Origin: Pseudomonas sp. MAG733B
GTDB lineage: Bacteria; Pseudomonadota; Gammaproteobacteria; Pseudomonadales; Pseudomonadaceae
Direction of reading: 5' to 3'
Length of the DNA stretch: 64,000 bases
Assembly (NCBI RefSeq): GCF_036884845.1
Contig: NZ_CP145732.1
Location: 5,828,001 to 5,892,000, forward strand
The first letter of the stretch is position 1; each line of letters starts with the position of its first letter. The translations under genes and the position numbers were made by a program. Below the pieces are notes generated by a model. That model did no database searches and was not told the origin of the DNA. It saw only the letters and a list, made by a program, of their open reading frames with translations. Below, piece after piece: positions 38,865 through 49,429 of the stretch.

Positions 38865-38904
38865 AAAAAAAAATCCGGAAATCCTCACTCGCGTGGGCCT
38901 TCCA
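38865..38904 (-). terminator. Probable terminator downstream of tRNA-Lys
   Basis: On the minus strand an imperfect stem (GGAAGGCCCAC / GTGAGGATTTCC) is followed by a run of nine T at 38865-38873. The T-run is strong but the stem is imperfect. Confidence 0.5.
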
Positions 38905-38926
38905 GACTTTTAAAACTGCTTGAAAA

Positions 38927-39002
38927 TGGTGGGTCGTGTGGGATTCGAACCTACGACCAATTGGTTAAAAGCCAACTGCTCTACCAACTGAGCTAACGAC
39001 CC
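38927..39002 (-). tRNA. tRNA-Lys (anticodon UUU)
   Basis: A 76-base cloverleaf on the minus strand with encoded CCA. The acceptor stem GGGTCGT pairs with ACGACCC, the D-arm reads GCTCAGTTGGTAGAGC, the anticodon stem-loop is TTGGC-TTTTAA-CCAA with anticodon TTT, and the T-arm contains GTTCGAATC. It is a single-gene transcription unit between queC and nadA, a common spot for integrating elements, but no integrase or repeated 3' end is seen next to it. Confidence 0.97.
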
Positions 39003-39019
39003 GCTGTGTGGTGGCGCGT

Positions 39020-39047
39020 ATAATACTGATTTTTAAGGACTATTCAA
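39020..39047 (-). promoter_or_regulatory. Sigma-70 promoter of tRNA-Lys
   Basis: On the minus strand TTGAAT (39047-39042), a 16-base spacer and TATTAT (39025-39020) precede the tRNA 5' end by about 18 bases. The -35 hexamer falls inside the inverted repeat that also contains the queC stop codon. Confidence 0.65.
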
Positions 39048-39065
39048 CACCTATTTTGAAATAAA

Positions 39066-39758
39066 TCAAAAATAAGGTGTTGGGTCACTGATTCCGGCCG
39101 CGATAAAGCCTTCCGCCCGCAGTCGGCAGCTATCGCATTTACCGCATGCACGACCTTCATCATCGGCTTGATAGCAGGAAACGGTCAGGCCGTAATTGAC
39201 GCCAAGCTTGGTGCCGGCCTGGACAATCTGCGCTTTGCTGAGGTTTTGCAGCGGCGCCTGAATGCGGAAGCCATTGCCCTCTACACCCGCCTTGGTCGCC
39301 AGATTGGCCATGCGCTCGAAAGACTCGATGAACTCGGGGCGGCAGTCCGGGTAGCCGGAGTAGTCCACGGCGTTGACGCCAATAAAGATGTCTCGTGCGC
39401 CAAGCACTTCAGCCCAGCCCAGCGCCAGGGACAGGAAAACCGTGTTGCGCGCAGGCACATAGGTGACGGGAATACCTTCGCCCAACTCTTCCGGAATATC
39501 GATGCTGCTGTCGGTCAGCGCCGAGCCGCCCATGCCGTTGAAATTAAGACCGATGACTTTGTGCTCGACCACACCCAGATCCCGGGCGACGCGTTCGGCG
39601 GCGTACAGCTCGGCGTGGGACCGCTGGCCGTAGTCGAAGCTCATGGTGTAGCAGCTGTAGCCTTCGGCGCGGGCCATGGCCACCACGGTTGCCGAGTCCA
39701 GGCCGCCGGACAGCAGGATGACCGCACGTTTTTCCGCAGTGTTCAGTTGTTCCGTCAT
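39066..39758 (-). CDS. queC: 7-cyano-7-deazaguanine synthase QueC
   Basis: Converts carboxydeazaguanine to preQ0 with ATP and ammonia on the way to queuosine. It has 230 residues from the ATG at 39758. The PP-loop ATP motif [13 protein letters not shown] is near residue 13; the zinc cysteines are in [21 protein letters not shown] near residue 193. It starts one base after the queE stop, so the two are cotranscribed and coupled. The stop codon lies within an inverted repeat (39045-39059 with 39066-39082) that may act as a terminator or 3'-end stem. Confidence 0.95.
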   Translation of the reverse strand: MTEQLNTAEKRAVILLSGGLDSATVVAMARAEGYSCYTMSFDYGQRSHAELYAAERVARDLGVVEHKVIGLNFNGMGGSALTDSSIDIPEELGEGIPVTYVPARNTVFLSLALGWAEVLGARDIFIGVNAVDYSGYPDCRPEFIESFERMANLATKAGVEGNGFRIQAPLQNLSKAQIVQAGTKLGVNYGLTVSCYQADDEGRACGKCDSCRLRAEGFIAAGISDPTPYF

Positions 39759-39759
39759 A

Positions 39760-40407
39760 TCAGCGCCCCGGCTCGTCATTCCAAAGATATTTATGCAGCT
39801 GCAATTGCAAGCGCACCGGCAGATTATCCGCCACCACCCAGTCAGCCAGGTCCCGTGCATTGAGATCATGGTGACTTGGCGAAAACAGCACTTCACCGGC
39901 ACGCTTTTCCAGACCGTACTGGATCAGCTTGGAGACCGACCAGTCATAGTCTTCCCGCGAGCAGATGACAAACTTCACCTGATCGTTGGGCGTGAGCAGC
40001 TCAATGTTTTCGTAGCGATTGCGGTGCGCTTCCTTCGACCCTGGAGTCTTCAAGTCGACAACGCGACTGACCCGCGAATCTACCGCCGAGATATCAATAG
40101 AGCCACTGGTTTCCAGTGACACTTCGTAACCGGCATCGCACAAGCGCTTGAGCAATGGAATGGCGTTGGGTTGCGCCAGAGGCTCGCCGCCGGTGACACA
40201 GACATAACGCGGACGGAAACCGGCAACTTGCTCGAGGATATCGTCGAGGGTGCGAATTGTTCCGCCGGTGAAGGCGTAGGCGCTGTCGCAGTATTGGCAA
40301 CGCAGAGGGCAACCGGTCAGGCGCACAAAAACAGTGGGCAGGCCAGCAGTCCGCGTTTCACCCTGCAACGAGTAAAAAACTTCGGTAATTCTCAATGTGT
40401 CTTGCAT
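39760..40407 (-). CDS. queE: 7-carboxy-7-deazaguanine synthase QueE
   Basis: Radical SAM enzyme forming the deazaguanine ring for queuosine. It has 215 residues from the ATG at 40407. The cluster-binding cysteines are [15 protein letters not shown] (CX3CX2C, near residue 32); a glycine-rich SAM motif [11 protein letters not shown] follows near 72. The substrate-recognition segment [12 protein letters not shown] is at the N-terminus. It directly precedes queC. The pair follows cpoB and its terminator, an order shared with other pseudomonads. Confidence 0.95.
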   Translation of the reverse strand: MQDTLRITEVFYSLQGETRTAGLPTVFVRLTGCPLRCQYCDSAYAFTGGTIRTLDDILEQVAGFRPRYVCVTGGEPLAQPNAIPLLKRLCDAGYEVSLETSGSIDISAVDSRVSRVVDLKTPGSKEAHRNRYENIELLTPNDQVKFVICSREDYDWSVSKLIQYGLEKRAGEVLFSPSHHDLNARDLADWVVADNLPVRLQLQLHKYLWNDEPGR

Positions 40408-40524
40408 AGTCGCCACGGGCGTAACAGCTAAACAGGCTGTCCGCCTCCGTCAGGCACTTCAAGGAACCCCGGCAATGCGCAGATCCCAAAAAGCGTGTTT
40501 CATAAAAAGGGCGTGAATTCTAAC

Positions 40525-40551
40525 GAAAAAACCCGCGACAAGCGCGGGTTT
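40525..40551 (-). terminator. Rho-independent terminator of the tol-pal-cpoB operon
   Basis: AAACCCGCG (40529-40537) and CGCGGGTTT (40543-40551) pair. Read on the minus strand the stem is followed by a T-run, placing the end about 25-45 bases after the cpoB stop. Confidence 0.85.
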
Positions 40552-40573
40552 CTTCGAAACAGGTCAAGCAGCC

Positions 40574-41413
40574 TTACATTTTCTGCAGATCGCGCTGGGC
40601 CAACTGAGCGGCGGAAGTGCCCGGATACTGGGACACTACCTGCTGCAGAATGCCTTTTACCCGGTCGGTGTGACCCAGGCGGCGCTCTACATCAGCGAGC
40701 TTGTACAGCGAATCAGGCACTTTGGCGTGCTTTGGATACAGCTGCGAAACCTTGGCAAATGCCTGACCTGCACCTTGCAGATCGCCTTTGGCCAGGTTCA
40801 CTTCGCCCAACCAGTACTGGGCATTGCCCGCGTATTGGCTGTTCGGGTATTTGCGCAGGAATGCGGCGAAAGCCTGGCTGGCCTTGTCGAAATCCTTGGC
40901 TTTGATCAGGTCGAAGGCAGCATCGTAGTAGAGCTTTTCCTTCGCCGGATCTGCCGGTTCGCTACCCGCGGCGGGTGCTTGAGCGGCTGCCGCTCCTGCA
41001 CTTGCGCCGGCTGCTGCAGCGGGGGCGTTCAAATCGCCACCGCCGGAAGAATTCTCAGGAGTCGCGGCTGGTGCAACGCCGGTTCCTATGCGCCGATCAA
41101 GATCCTGGTATCGCTCCAGGTTCTCTTGCTTCATGCGCGATACTTCATTTTGCAGAACTTCAATCGCACCTTGTTGGCGCTCGATCTGTTGCTGCATTGA
41201 TTGCAGTTGGTTGAACAGCTCGCCCTGTGCCGAGACAGGGGCCGAAACCCCTCCCCCGGCATAGGCGCCGTTCGTACCGTAACCTGCAGGCGGATAACTG
41301 CTCCCGCTATTGTTATAGCCGGAGTCGTTATCGACCACAGGAACCGCAGCCCACGCCGCAAGCGGCGCGAGACTGAGAGCCAGAACAGTTACAGCACGAC
41401 GGCACGTTCGCAT
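40574..41413 (-). CDS. cpoB: Cell division coordinator CpoB (YbgF)
   Basis: Periplasmic TolA-binding protein that couples peptidoglycan synthesis to outer-membrane constriction. It has 279 residues with a signal peptide ending at AWA near residue 22, an N-terminal coiled coil (LFNQLQSMQQQIERQQGAIEVLQNEVSRM, about 65-95), a low-complexity Ala/Ser/Gly linker (near 115-150), and C-terminal TPR repeats (KLYYDAAFDLIKAKDFDKASQAFAAFLRKYP..., YWLGEVNLAKGDL..., DSLYKLADVERRLG). It is the last gene of the tol-pal operon, seven bases after pal. Confidence 0.94.
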   Translation of the reverse strand: MRTCRRAVTVLALSLAPLAAWAAVPVVDNDSGYNNSGSSYPPAGYGTNGAYAGGGVSAPVSAQGELFNQLQSMQQQIERQQGAIEVLQNEVSRMKQENLERYQDLDRRIGTGVAPAATPENSSGGGDLNAPAAAAGASAGAAAAQAPAAGSEPADPAKEKLYYDAAFDLIKAKDFDKASQAFAAFLRKYPNSQYAGNAQYWLGEVNLAKGDLQGAGQAFAKVSQLYPKHAKVPDSLYKLADVERRLGHTDRVKGILQQVVSQYPGTSAAQLAQRDLQKM

Positions 41414-41419
41414 GACGAA

Positions 41420-41917
41420 TTACTTACGCAGTTCGACGCGACGGTTTTGAGCCCAGGACTGCTCGTCGTTGCCGGTAGCAACTGGACGCTCTTCGCCGTA
41501 AGAAACCAGTTCCAGCTGAGCTGGGGAAACACCTTGCAGTACCAGGTAGCGTTGAACGGCTTTCGCACGACGCTCGCCCAGTGCCATGTTGTACTCACGA
41601 GTACCACGTTCGTCGGTGTTGCCTTCCAGAACAACGCGAGCGCCGTTTGCTTTCAGGTCTTTGGCGTGAACGTCCAGAGCGCGCATGGCTTCTGGCTTCA
41701 GGTCCGAACTGTCGTATTCGAAGTAGAAAGTGGTGATTGCGCGCAGTGCAGCTTCTTCGCTCAGGGAGCCGTCAACTGCACCAGTGTTTGCGCCGTAACC
41801 AGCGTTTGGATCTACAGCGCCTTCACCGGCATTGTCGCCGCCTTTGGACGAGCAACCTACAGCTACAGCCATGGCCAGAGCCAGCGCAGCAAATTTACCA
41901 AACTTCAGCATTTCCAT
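41420..41917 (-). CDS. pal: Peptidoglycan-associated lipoprotein Pal (OprL)
   Basis: Outer-membrane lipoprotein that anchors to peptidoglycan and works with Tol proteins. It has 165 residues: a lipoprotein signal with lipobox VAVGC (Cys22), a short flexible Gly-rich segment, and an OmpA-type domain with [26 protein letters not shown] and [26 protein letters not shown], whose Asp and Arg bind diaminopimelate. It follows tolB after 52 bases and precedes cpoB. Confidence 0.96.
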   Translation of the reverse strand: MEMLKFGKFAALALAMAVAVGCSSKGGDNAGEGAVDPNAGYGANTGAVDGSLSEEAALRAITTFYFEYDSSDLKPEAMRALDVHAKDLKANGARVVLEGNTDERGTREYNMALGERRAKAVQRYLVLQGVSPAQLELVSYGEERPVATGNDEQSWAQNRRVELRK

Positions 41918-41969
41918 CGTGAAACTCCTAATGAACCCCAGTGTGTTAAGTAAAACGTATAGCGCCGCG

Positions 41970-43271
41970 TCAGTTCAGGTAAGGGGACCAGGAAGGTTCT
42001 CTGACTTCGCCTTGTGCGGTAGGAAGCGGGAGCCTTACGCGTCCATTGATGGACACGAGCATCAAGACTCCCCGGCCCTGCTGGCGGGTGGCGTAGATTA
42101 CCATGGTGCCGTTGGGCGCAACAGTAGGCGACTCGTCCAGAGTGCTATCAGTGAGGATCTTTACACTACCGCGCTGCAAATCCTGAGCCGCCACTTTGAA
42201 ATTGGTGAAACCATCCTGGCGGTGAATCATTACCAGGGTCTTTTCGTCTGCCGACAGTTTAGGGTTGGCGTTGTAGTTACCGACGAAAGTTACGCGCTCC
42301 GCACCGCCACCACCGACGCTGGTTTTGTAGATCTGCGGCTTGCCGCCACGGTCGGAAGTGAAGTAGATGGTCGAACCATCCTTGCCCCAGAACGGTTCGG
42401 TGTTGATGCCGGGACCGTTGGTAACGCGGGTGATCTGACGTGAACCGAGGTTCATCACGTAGATGTCCGGGTTGCCGTCTTTGGACAGCACGAACGCCAG
42501 GCGATTGCCATCCGGCGACCAGGCTGGCGCGCCGTTCAGGCCTTCGAAGTTGGTGATCTGCTCACGGCGACCGGTGTCGATGTTCTGCATGAAGATGCGC
42601 GGACGCTTCTGCTCGAACGAGACGTAGGCGATGCGCTTGCCATCCGGTGCGAAACGCGGCGACAGGATCGGCTCGCGCGATTGCAGCAGGGTCACGGCGC
42701 GCGCGCCGTCATAGTCCGAACGTTGCAGCGTGTAGCGAGTGTTCTTCTCGGAAAAACGCTCGGCCGTCACGTACAGCAGGCGAGTCGAGAACGCACCCTT
42801 GATGCCGGTGAGTTTTTCGAACGACTGGTCGGCGATGTAGTGCGACATGTCGCGCAGTTGATCGACGCCGCCCGACACGCTGCCGGTCAGCACTTGCTGC
42901 TCGGTAGCGACGTTGAACAGTGCGTATTGCACCTGCAGGCGACCGCCCGCCGGAACAATGCTGCCGACCATGACGTACTGGGCACCCAGTGCCTTGAAGT
43001 CACGGAAGATGATTTCGCTGGCCTGGCTAGGCTGGCTGATCATGTTCTGCTTTGGAATCGGCGAGTAGTAACCCGAGTTGCGCAGGTCGTTACCGATGAT
43101 TTCAGCCATGTCGTCCGGCAGCACGCTGCCGCCCTGGTTGCCAAACGGCACCACCGCGATCGGGGTGGCCCGATCACTGCCACTGGTGACCAGAATGTTT
43201 TTCTCATCTGCCATCGCCATTCCTGCCATGCAGCAGATAGCGATTAGCATTCCTCGAAGAAGGTTTCTCAC
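41970..43271 (-). CDS. tolB: Tol-Pal system protein TolB
   Basis: Periplasmic beta-propeller protein linking TolA and Pal. It has 433 residues with a signal peptide ending MAMA near residue 21, an N-terminal domain ([31 protein letters not shown]) and six WD40-like PD40 repeats such as [35 protein letters not shown] and [15 protein letters not shown]. Its start overlaps the tolA stop by four bases (ATGA), so translation is coupled. Confidence 0.96.
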   Translation of the reverse strand: MRNLLRGMLIAICCMAGMAMADEKNILVTSGSDRATPIAVVPFGNQGGSVLPDDMAEIIGNDLRNSGYYSPIPKQNMISQPSQASEIIFRDFKALGAQYVMVGSIVPAGGRLQVQYALFNVATEQQVLTGSVSGGVDQLRDMSHYIADQSFEKLTGIKGAFSTRLLYVTAERFSEKNTRYTLQRSDYDGARAVTLLQSREPILSPRFAPDGKRIAYVSFEQKRPRIFMQNIDTGRREQITNFEGLNGAPAWSPDGNRLAFVLSKDGNPDIYVMNLGSRQITRVTNGPGINTEPFWGKDGSTIYFTSDRGGKPQIYKTSVGGGGAERVTFVGNYNANPKLSADEKTLVMIHRQDGFTNFKVAAQDLQRGSVKILTDSTLDESPTVAPNGTMVIYATRQQGRGVLMLVSINGRVRLPLPTAQGEVREPSWSPYLN

Positions 43272-44347
43272 GGGGCTAAATCCTCAGGCGTGAATGTCAT
43301 CTTGAATGAACGATACGGAGCGAAATCACTCGGCTTCATTCCCTGCATTTCTGTCAAACGTCCAATATTCTTCACTGCCGCTACAGCAGACGCATCAAAC
43401 GGACCGTCACCACTGGACTTGGCCACGCTGGCCGAAGTCACCGTACCGTCCGGCAACATGCCGATTTGCAGCACCACTGTCATACCTTTGCGTGCTGAAG
43501 GAGGACGAGCCCAGCCTTCCGCCGCACGAAGGCGAATCAAATCATCGAAACTGCCGGCGACTTCGTCACCTTGCTCATCTGCCAACGCCTGCTGGCGCTG
43601 CGGCGTGTCGGAAAGCAAATCGGCCAAGGCCTGGGCCTTTTTGTCTTCGGTAGATTTACGTGCCGCATCCTGCGCTTTCTTCTTCGCAGCATCGGCAGCA
43701 GCTTTCTTCTTCGCGTCTTCGGCGACTTTCTTCTTCGCCTCTTCAGCTTCAGCTTTCTTCTTGGCGTCTTCGGCGGCTTTCTTCTTCGCGTCTTCGACGA
43801 TTTTCTTCTTCGCTTCTTCAGCGGCCGCTTTCTTGGCCTCTTCTTCAGCGGCTTTCTTGGCTTCTTCTTCGGATTTCTTCTTGGCTATATCAGCCAATTG
43901 TTTCTCTTCGGCCTTCTTGGCTTCGGCGGTCTTCTTCGCTTCATCGGCTTTCTTGGCTTCATCAGCCTTTTTCGCCTCATCCGCTTTCTTCGACTCGTCG
44001 GCCTTCTTGGCTTCCTCGGCCTTTTGAGCCGCTTCTTCTTTCTTTTGTTCCGCAGCCTTCACCGCTTCCTGCTCGACCTTTTTCTGTTCCAACTGTTCGA
44101 CTTCGGTCTGACGCGCAGCAGATTTCTGCGCTTCACCCGCAATCTTCTGATTGGTCTGGGTGGTCGCCCGACTTTTCGATTTCAGCTGGTACAGGGTCGC
44201 CTGGACAATCGGCTTGGCCGGCGGCAGCTCCGGTGTGAAGGCAAAACTGACGAACAGCATGCCGAACACCAGCACGTGCAAGCCAATCGCCCAGACACTA
44301 GGCCAGAAGTAGCTTTCCGAGGCGGACGGCTCTCGCTGTTGCTGCAT
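43268..44347 (-). CDS. tolA: Tol-Pal system protein TolA
   Basis: Inner-membrane-anchored protein that spans the periplasm and transmits proton-motive force to TolB-Pal. It has 359 residues: a single membrane helix near residues 14-36 ([20 protein letters not shown]), then a long Ala/Lys/Glu-rich helical domain about 60-245 with repeated KKADEA and KKAEE units, then the globular C-terminal domain ([51 protein letters not shown]). Its start overlaps the tolR stop (TGATG). The repetitive middle may vary in length between strains. Confidence 0.95.
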   Translation of the reverse strand: MQQQREPSASESYFWPSVWAIGLHVLVFGMLFVSFAFTPELPPAKPIVQATLYQLKSKSRATTQTNQKIAGEAQKSAARQTEVEQLEQKKVEQEAVKAAEQKKEEAAQKAEEAKKADESKKADEAKKADEAKKADEAKKTAEAKKAEEKQLADIAKKKSEEEAKKAAEEEAKKAAAEEAKKKIVEDAKKKAAEDAKKKAEAEEAKKKVAEDAKKKAAADAAKKKAQDAARKSTEDKKAQALADLLSDTPQRQQALADEQGDEVAGSFDDLIRLRAAEGWARPPSARKGMTVVLQIGMLPDGTVTSASVAKSSGDGPFDASAVAAVKNIGRLTEMQGMKPSDFAPYRSFKMTFTPEDLAP

Positions 44348-44808
44348 CAGGGCGCCTCGGTAATCAAGCCAACGTTACCGACGCCGGCTTTCTGCAACCC
44401 GCCCATGGCGCCCATGACGGAGCCATAGTCGACACTCTTGTCGCCGCGAATGAACACCTGGGTACGCTTGCCGCCTTCGTTGCCGACGCGAATGATCTTG
44501 GTCACCGCATCGGTCATCTGAGGCAGGGTCATGGCACGATCCTGCTGCTTCTCGGTGTCGACTTCGCTGCCGAGGTTCCAGTAGTAGGTCTTGTCGGATT
44601 TGATGGAAATGGTCAGGACCTGGGTGTTGTTGTCCTGCGGCAAGGCTTCGCTGGAAACCTTGGGCAGATCAACTTTCACGCCCTGATTGAGCATCGGCGC
44701 AGTCACCATGAAGATGACCAGCAGCACCAACATCACGTCGATGTAAGGCACCACGTTCATCTCGGCGACCGGCTTGCGCTTTTTGCGAGCTCGAGCGATT
44801 AAAGCCAT
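44347..44808 (-). CDS. tolR: Tol-Pal system protein TolR
   Basis: Inner-membrane ExbD/TolR component of the proton channel, 153 residues. A single helix with the proton-path Asp, VVPYIDVMLVLLVIFMVTAPML, lies near residues 20-41, followed by a periplasmic domain ending VFIRGDKSVDYGSVMGAMGGLQKAGV. It lies 14 bases after tolQ and overlaps tolA by one base. Confidence 0.96.
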   Translation of the reverse strand: MALIARARKKRKPVAEMNVVPYIDVMLVLLVIFMVTAPMLNQGVKVDLPKVSSEALPQDNNTQVLTISIKSDKTYYWNLGSEVDTEKQQDRAMTLPQMTDAVTKIIRVGNEGGKRTQVFIRGDKSVDYGSVMGAMGGLQKAGVGNVGLITEAP

Positions 44809-44822
44809 TGGAAATTACCTGC

Positions 44823-45518
44823 TTATTCTTCGCTGGTGTGCACTTTGCGGTGCAGGATCGCCTGGAATTCATCGGCGAAGGTGTAGTAACGGCCGAGCAG
44901 GGTTTCGCTGCGAGCAGCAAAACGGTTGTAAGCGATAACGGCTGGGATGGCCGCGAACAGACCGATCGCGGTCGCGATCAGTGCTTCGGCGATACCGGGT
45001 GCCACAGTGGCCAGCGTCGCTTGCTGGGCGGTCGCCAGACCGCGGAAGGAGTTCATGATGCCCCAGACGGTACCGAACAGACCGATATACGGGCTCACGG
45101 AACCGACGGTGGCCAGGAAAGGCAGGCTTTGCTCGAGCTTTTCTTCTTCGCGGGAAATGGCAACGCGCATGGCACGGGCCACACCTTCCATCACCGCTTC
45201 CGGGTCAACGCCCGGTTGCTGGCGCAGACGGGAGAATTCCTTGAAGCCGGCGCGAAAGATCTGCTCGACACCCGAGTCAGGGTCCGGGTTGCTACCCGCC
45301 TGACGGTAAAGTTTGGACAGGTCGATACCCGACCAGAAGCGCTCCTCGAAGCTCTCCAGGGCACGTCGACCGGCGCGCAGCAGGTTGCTGCGCTGAAAGA
45401 TCATGATCCATGAGGTCACCGATGCGGCTACCAGGATCAGCATTACCAGTTGCACCACGATACTGGCATTGCTGACCAGGCTCCACATGGAGGAATGGTC
45501 GACGACGTTAGCTTCCAC
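44823..45518 (-). CDS. tolQ: Tol-Pal system protein TolQ
   Basis: Inner-membrane ExbB/TolQ component with three helices, 231 residues. Helix 1 is near 17-40 ([24 protein letters not shown]); the conserved helix 2/3 motifs are [22 protein letters not shown] and [26 protein letters not shown]. It begins 10 bases inside the end of ybgC and leads tolQ-tolR-tolA-tolB-pal-cpoB. Confidence 0.96.
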   Translation of the reverse strand: MEANVVDHSSMWSLVSNASIVVQLVMLILVAASVTSWIMIFQRSNLLRAGRRALESFEERFWSGIDLSKLYRQAGSNPDPDSGVEQIFRAGFKEFSRLRQQPGVDPEAVMEGVARAMRVAISREEEKLEQSLPFLATVGSVSPYIGLFGTVWGIMNSFRGLATAQQATLATVAPGIAEALIATAIGLFAAIPAVIAYNRFAARSETLLGRYYTFADEFQAILHRKVHTSEE

Positions 45519-45975
45519 GCTTTATCTCCTGCTTTGAGTGTGTACCCGCGCCGCTCACGTCGGCAAAGGCCGCTCGTAGAGCTTCGGGAATGGCCCGGGG
45601 TTTTAAACTTTCAGTGCGCACACAGGCCACCAGAAACTGCCCTTCACAGAGCAGCGCATCATCCGTAGCCCGCCTGACCTGCTGCTTGAAGCGCAGGCTG
45701 ACACGGTTCAATTCGATTACTTCAGCGCTTACCAGCAGTTCGTCGTCCAGTCGCGCCGGCGCGTGGTAGCGCGCTTCGCTGGAATGCACGACGAACAACA
45801 GGTCCTCCTCTGCCAGCTGCGATTGGGCAAAGCCCAGCTCTCGTAGCCGCTCGGTTCGAGCCCGTTCCATAAACTTGAGGTAATTAACGTAATACACGAT
45901 GCCGCCCGCATCGGTGTCCTCGTAATAAACGCGACAACGATGTGCGAAAGGCTCAAGCCCGTTTTGCGCGCGCAT
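45508..45975 (-). CDS. ybgC: Tol-associated acyl-CoA thioesterase YbgC
   Basis: Hot-dog-fold thioesterase of 155 residues. The active-site motif is [26 protein letters not shown] near residue 17, with the catalytic Asp in DTDAGG. It overlaps tolQ by 11 bases and is the first gene of the tol operon, the normal position. It probably acts on fatty acyl-CoA or acyl-ACP in envelope lipid metabolism; the physiological substrate is not established by the sequence. Confidence 0.94.
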   Translation of the reverse strand: MRAQNGLEPFAHRCRVYYEDTDAGGIVYYVNYLKFMERARTERLRELGFAQSQLAEEDLLFVVHSSEARYHAPARLDDELLVSAEVIELNRVSLRFKQQVRRATDDALLCEGQFLVACVRTESLKPRAIPEALRAAFADVSGAGTHSKQEIKRGS

Positions 45976-46102
45976 ACTCTAGTGCTTACTCCTCGGGTTG
46001 CCAATCCGGCCAGGCAACTGTTTTTCATTGTTCTGCGGCTTTCTCGCGAAAGTACGGTCCTAGGACAGCACAATGCCCGAAAATTCAGCCCGCAAAAGTT
46101 AA

Positions 46103-47164
46103 TTAATCGTCCACGGCATCGAGAAACTCGTCTACCACGGGCATCTCGCCCAATCGTGACGGAATGTTTAAGCCGAAGTGCAGGTACGCATGCCGCGTCA
46201 CCACTCGCCCGCGAGGGGTGCGCATGATGTAGCCCTGCTGAATCAGGTAAGGCTCCAGCACGTCTTCAATGGTGTGGCGCTCTTCACTGATCGCTGCTGC
46301 GAGACTGTCCACACCAACCGGCCCGCCATCGAACTTCTCGATCATGGTCAGCAGCAGACGCCGGTCCTGATGATCGAAGCCACGCTCGTCGACATCCAGC
46401 AGGTTCAGGGCCAGATCGGCAATCGGCTTGGTGATATGGCCCTTGGCGCGAACTTCGGCGAAGTCGCGTACCCGGCGCAGCAAACGGTTGGCGATTCGCG
46501 GTGTGCCACGGGCACGTCGGGCGATTTCGAAGGCGCCTTCAGGGTCCAGCGGCAAGCCGAGGATATTCGCCGAACGACCGACAATCGTGGCGAGGTCGGC
46601 CGTGCTGTAGAACTCCAGGCGCTGGACGATGCCGAAACGGTCGCGCAGCGGGTTGGTCAGCATCCCCGCTCGCGTGGTCGCGCCGACCAGGGTGAAGGGC
46701 GGCAGATCGAGCTTGATCGAACGCGCGGCCGGGCCTTCGCCGATCATGATGTCGAGCTGGAAATCCTCCATCGCCGGGTACAGCACTTCTTCAACAATCG
46801 GCGACAGGCGATGGATTTCATCGATGAACAGCACGTCGTGCGGCTCAAGGTTGGTCAGCAACGCCGCCAGATCACCCGGACGCTCAAGAACCGGCCCCGA
46901 GGTGCTTTTGATCGAGACGCCCATTTCCTGAGCGATGATGTTGGCCAGGGTAGTTTTACCCAAGCCCGGCGGACCAAAAATCAATGTGTGGTCCAGGGAC
47001 TCGTTACGCCCGCGGGCAGCCTGGATGAACAACTCCATTTGCTCGCGAACGGTCGGCTGGCCGATGTATTCGGCCAGGCTGACAGGACGAATCGCCCGGT
47101 CCTGGACTTCCTCGCGGTCACGGGGGGCGCCCGTGGCGGCGATCAGACGATCAGCTTCAATCAC
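46103..47164 (-). CDS. ruvB: Holliday junction branch migration ATPase RuvB
   Basis: Hexameric AAA+ helicase that drives branch migration with RuvA. It has 353 residues: Walker [17 protein letters not shown] near residue 65, Walker [18 protein letters not shown] near 115, sensor 1 [11 protein letters not shown] near 160, and a C-terminal winged helix with [21 protein letters not shown]. It starts immediately after the ruvA stop. Confidence 0.97.
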   Translation of the reverse strand: MIEADRLIAATGAPRDREEVQDRAIRPVSLAEYIGQPTVREQMELFIQAARGRNESLDHTLIFGPPGLGKTTLANIIAQEMGVSIKSTSGPVLERPGDLAALLTNLEPHDVLFIDEIHRLSPIVEEVLYPAMEDFQLDIMIGEGPAARSIKLDLPPFTLVGATTRAGMLTNPLRDRFGIVQRLEFYSTADLATIVGRSANILGLPLDPEGAFEIARRARGTPRIANRLLRRVRDFAEVRAKGHITKPIADLALNLLDVDERGFDHQDRRLLLTMIEKFDGGPVGVDSLAAAISEERHTIEDVLEPYLIQQGYIMRTPRGRVVTRHAYLHFGLNIPSRLGEMPVVDEFLDAVDD

Positions 47165-47773
47165 TTAGATCATTCCCTTCAGGGCACGACGAATCATGTC
47201 TTCACTGCTCAAGCCTTTCTCCTTGATCGCGGAAATCGCCTTGCTGGCTTCCTGCGGCTTGTAGCCCAGGGAAATCAGCGCGCTGACCGCGTCGTTCTCG
47301 GCGGTGTTGACCGGCGCCGGCCCGTCCGGCTGGTTCGGCACCAGGGCAAACATGGCCGGCACGGTTTCCCAGGCCTTGAAGCGGTCCTTGAGTTCCACCA
47401 ACAGGCGCTCGGCGGTTTTCTTGCCCACACCCGGCACCTTGGTCAGCGCCGAAGTGTCCTGGGACTGCACGCAACGCACCAGTTCGTCGACTTCCAGGCT
47501 CGACATCAACGCCAGGGCCAGTTTCGGCCCCACACCATTGAGACGGATCAACTCGCGGAAAAAGTCTCGCTCGCGCTTGCCGACGAAACCATAGAGTAAC
47601 TGCGCGTCTTCGCGTACGACCAAATGGGTGTGCAGCGTCAGCGGTTCACCGACCGACGGCAAGCGATACAGCGTGGTCATGGGCACTTCAAGCTCATACC
47701 CCAGACCGTTTACATCCAGAATCAGATGCGGTGGCTGTTTCTCAGCCAGAGTGCCGCGCAAACGTCCAATCAC
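47165..47773 (-). CDS. ruvA: Holliday junction binding protein RuvA
   Basis: Tetrameric junction-binding partner of RuvB, 202 residues. The start is a GTG at 47773 ([12 protein letters not shown]), with AAGGA eight bases upstream; an in-frame ATG further up would add 23 unlikely residues. Domain I is at the N-terminus, the helix-hairpin-helix motifs are [18 protein letters not shown] and [19 protein letters not shown], and domain III at the C-terminus ([19 protein letters not shown]) binds RuvB. Confidence 0.96.
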   Translation of the reverse strand: MIGRLRGTLAEKQPPHLILDVNGLGYELEVPMTTLYRLPSVGEPLTLHTHLVVREDAQLLYGFVGKRERDFFRELIRLNGVGPKLALALMSSLEVDELVRCVQSQDTSALTKVPGVGKKTAERLLVELKDRFKAWETVPAMFALVPNQPDGPAPVNTAENDAVSALISLGYKPQEASKAISAIKEKGLSSEDMIRRALKGMI

Positions 47774-47887
47774 GTTACAAATCCTTGAGCGTTGGCCAGC
47801 GCTGGGCCAGCGACTGACAGAGCAAGAGGTTCGTGCCGACAATACAGGCGCAAAACCCTCATTCCAGAAAAATGATTGCTGATGCTA

Positions 47888-48412
47888 TCAGAGACGCAGG
47901 CGCCCGCCACGACTGCGTGCCGCACCCAGGCCATGGGGCAACAGGCTGGAACGGGTGTGAGCATGGCAAATGGCGATGGCCAGGGCATCCGAGGCATCGA
48001 TTTGTGGCTTGCTGGTCAGCTTCAACATATGCATGACCATCATTTGTACCTGCTCTTTATTGGCAGCTCCGGTGCCGACGACCGCCTGCTTGACCTGGGT
48101 CGCGGTGTACTCGGCAATTTCCAGGCTTTCTTCCGCACCCGCCACGATGGCCGCGCCACGGGCCTGCCCCAGCTTCAGGGCAGAATCGGCGTTACGGGCC
48201 ATGAACACTTTTTCGATGCCCATGGTCACTGGCTTGTACGTCTGGATAATTTCCCGCACACCGCGATAGACAATCTGTAGGCGCTCAGACAACTCGCCAG
48301 CGCCGGTGCGGATACAGCCGGAGGCCACGTATTCGCAGCCACGGCCGGTATCACGAACCACGCCGTAACCGGTGATGCGCGAACCGGGGTCGATACCAAG
48401 AATTAAAGTCAT
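47888..48412 (-). CDS. ruvC: Holliday junction resolvase RuvC
   Basis: Endonuclease that cuts Holliday junctions, 174 residues. The catalytic acidic residues lie in [14 protein letters not shown] (Asp7), GIEKVFMA (Glu near 67), and [14 protein letters not shown] (Asp pair near 138-141). It is upstream of ruvA by 114 bases on the same strand. Confidence 0.97.
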   Translation of the reverse strand: MTLILGIDPGSRITGYGVVRDTGRGCEYVASGCIRTGAGELSERLQIVYRGVREIIQTYKPVTMGIEKVFMARNADSALKLGQARGAAIVAGAEESLEIAEYTATQVKQAVVGTGAANKEQVQMMVMHMLKLTSKPQIDASDALAIAICHAHTRSSLLPHGLGAARSRGGRLRL

Positions 48413-48443
48413 AACGCCTGCGGGTTAAAACATTGAATAACAA

Positions 48444-48535
48444 ATGTGGGAGCGGGCTTGCTCGCGAAAGCGGTTTCATATTCAGCAACGATGTTGCCTG
48501 AAAATCCGCGTTCGCGAGCAAGCCCGCTCCCACAT
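48444..48535. repeat. REPIN between yebC and ruvC
   Basis: The arms ATGTGGGAGCGGGCTTGCTC and GAGCAAGCCCGCTCCCACAT are complementary. It separates yebC from ruvC within a same-strand gene string. Confidence 0.92.
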
Positions 48536-48552
48536 GGGATCATGGTTACTCT

Positions 48553-49299
48553 TTAACCGAGCTGTGCGGCGACCGACTCCGGGATTTCGGCGTTGGAGTA
48601 GACGTTCTGCACGTCATCCAGGTCTTCGAGCATATCGATCAGCTTGAGGACTTTCTCGGCGCCTTCCAGATCCAGTTCGGCGCTGGTGGTCGGCAGCATG
48701 ACGATTTCGGCGTCGTCACCTTTGAAACCGGCCGCTTCCAGCGCATTACGCACGGCGTAGAACCCGGAGAACGAGGTGAATACATCGATGGAACCGTCTT
48801 CGTTGGTTACCACGTCATCGGCATCGGCTTCCATGGCCGCTTCGATCAGCGCGTCTTCATCGACACCGGCAGCGAAGGAGATCTGCCCCTTGCGCTCGAA
48901 CAGATAGGCCACCGAACCGTCGGTACCGAGGTTGCCGCCACACTTGCTGAACGCATGGCGAACAGCGGCAGCGGTGCGGTTACGGTTGTCGGTCATGCAC
49001 TCGACCATCACCGCTACGCCGCCCGGGCCGTAACCTTCGTAGGTCAGCTCGACCATGTCGTCGGTATCGGCGGCACCGGCACCACGGGCGACTGCCCGGT
49101 CGATGATGTCGCGACTCATGTTCGCGCCAAGGGCCTTGTCCAACGCCAGGCGCAGGCGCGGGTTGGAACCCGGATCACCGCCACCCTGGCGGGCAGCGAC
49201 GGTCAGTTCACGAATCCACTTGGTGAAAATCTTGCCTTTTTTGGCATCCTGACGTTCTTTGCGGTGCTTGATGTTCGCCCACTTGGAATGACCTGCCAT
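48553..49299 (-). CDS. yebC: YebC/PmpR family transcription/translation regulator
   Basis: A 248-residue cytoplasmic protein of the widespread YebC family; PmpR of P. aeruginosa represses pqsR, and relatives act in ribosome function at proline stretches. I chose the ATG at 49299 for the standard start [48 protein letters not shown] follows near residue 36 and [24 protein letters not shown] near 92. It is located between aspS and ruvC as in other gammaproteobacteria. Confidence 0.95.
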   Translation of the reverse strand: MAGHSKWANIKHRKERQDAKKGKIFTKWIRELTVAARQGGGDPGSNPRLRLALDKALGANMSRDIIDRAVARGAGAADTDDMVELTYEGYGPGGVAVMVECMTDNRNRTAAAVRHAFSKCGGNLGTDGSVAYLFERKGQISFAAGVDEDALIEAAMEADADDVVTNEDGSIDVFTSFSGFYAVRNALEAAGFKGDDAEIVMLPTTSAELDLEGAEKVLKLIDMLEDLDDVQNVYSNAEIPESVAAQLG

Positions 49300-49389
49300 A
49301 ACTCGCTCCGAATTCTCTTTGAAACATTGCCCGCCACGCTGTTCCGCGCCGGCCGGCAAACAAAAAAATCTTGAACAGCTCTATCTATA

Positions 49390-49420
49390 AAGAAAGGGCG
49401 CATCCACGGATGCGCCCTTC
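49390..49420 (-). terminator. Terminator after aspS
   Basis: AAGGGCGCATCC (49394-49405) and GGATGCGCCCTT (49408-49419) form a 12-pair stem. On the minus strand it is followed by TCTTT. It lies ten bases after the aspS stop and separates aspS from yebC. Confidence 0.8.
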
Positions 49421-49429
49421 TGGCCAGCC

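Noticed and set aside
38927..39002. tRNA-Lys as an integration site of a mobile element
   Set aside because: No integrase, no repeated tRNA 3' end and only core genes on both sides.
43700..44100. Lys/Ala/Glu repeats on the minus strand as a separate tandem repeat locus
   Set aside because: They are the normal helical domain II of TolA.
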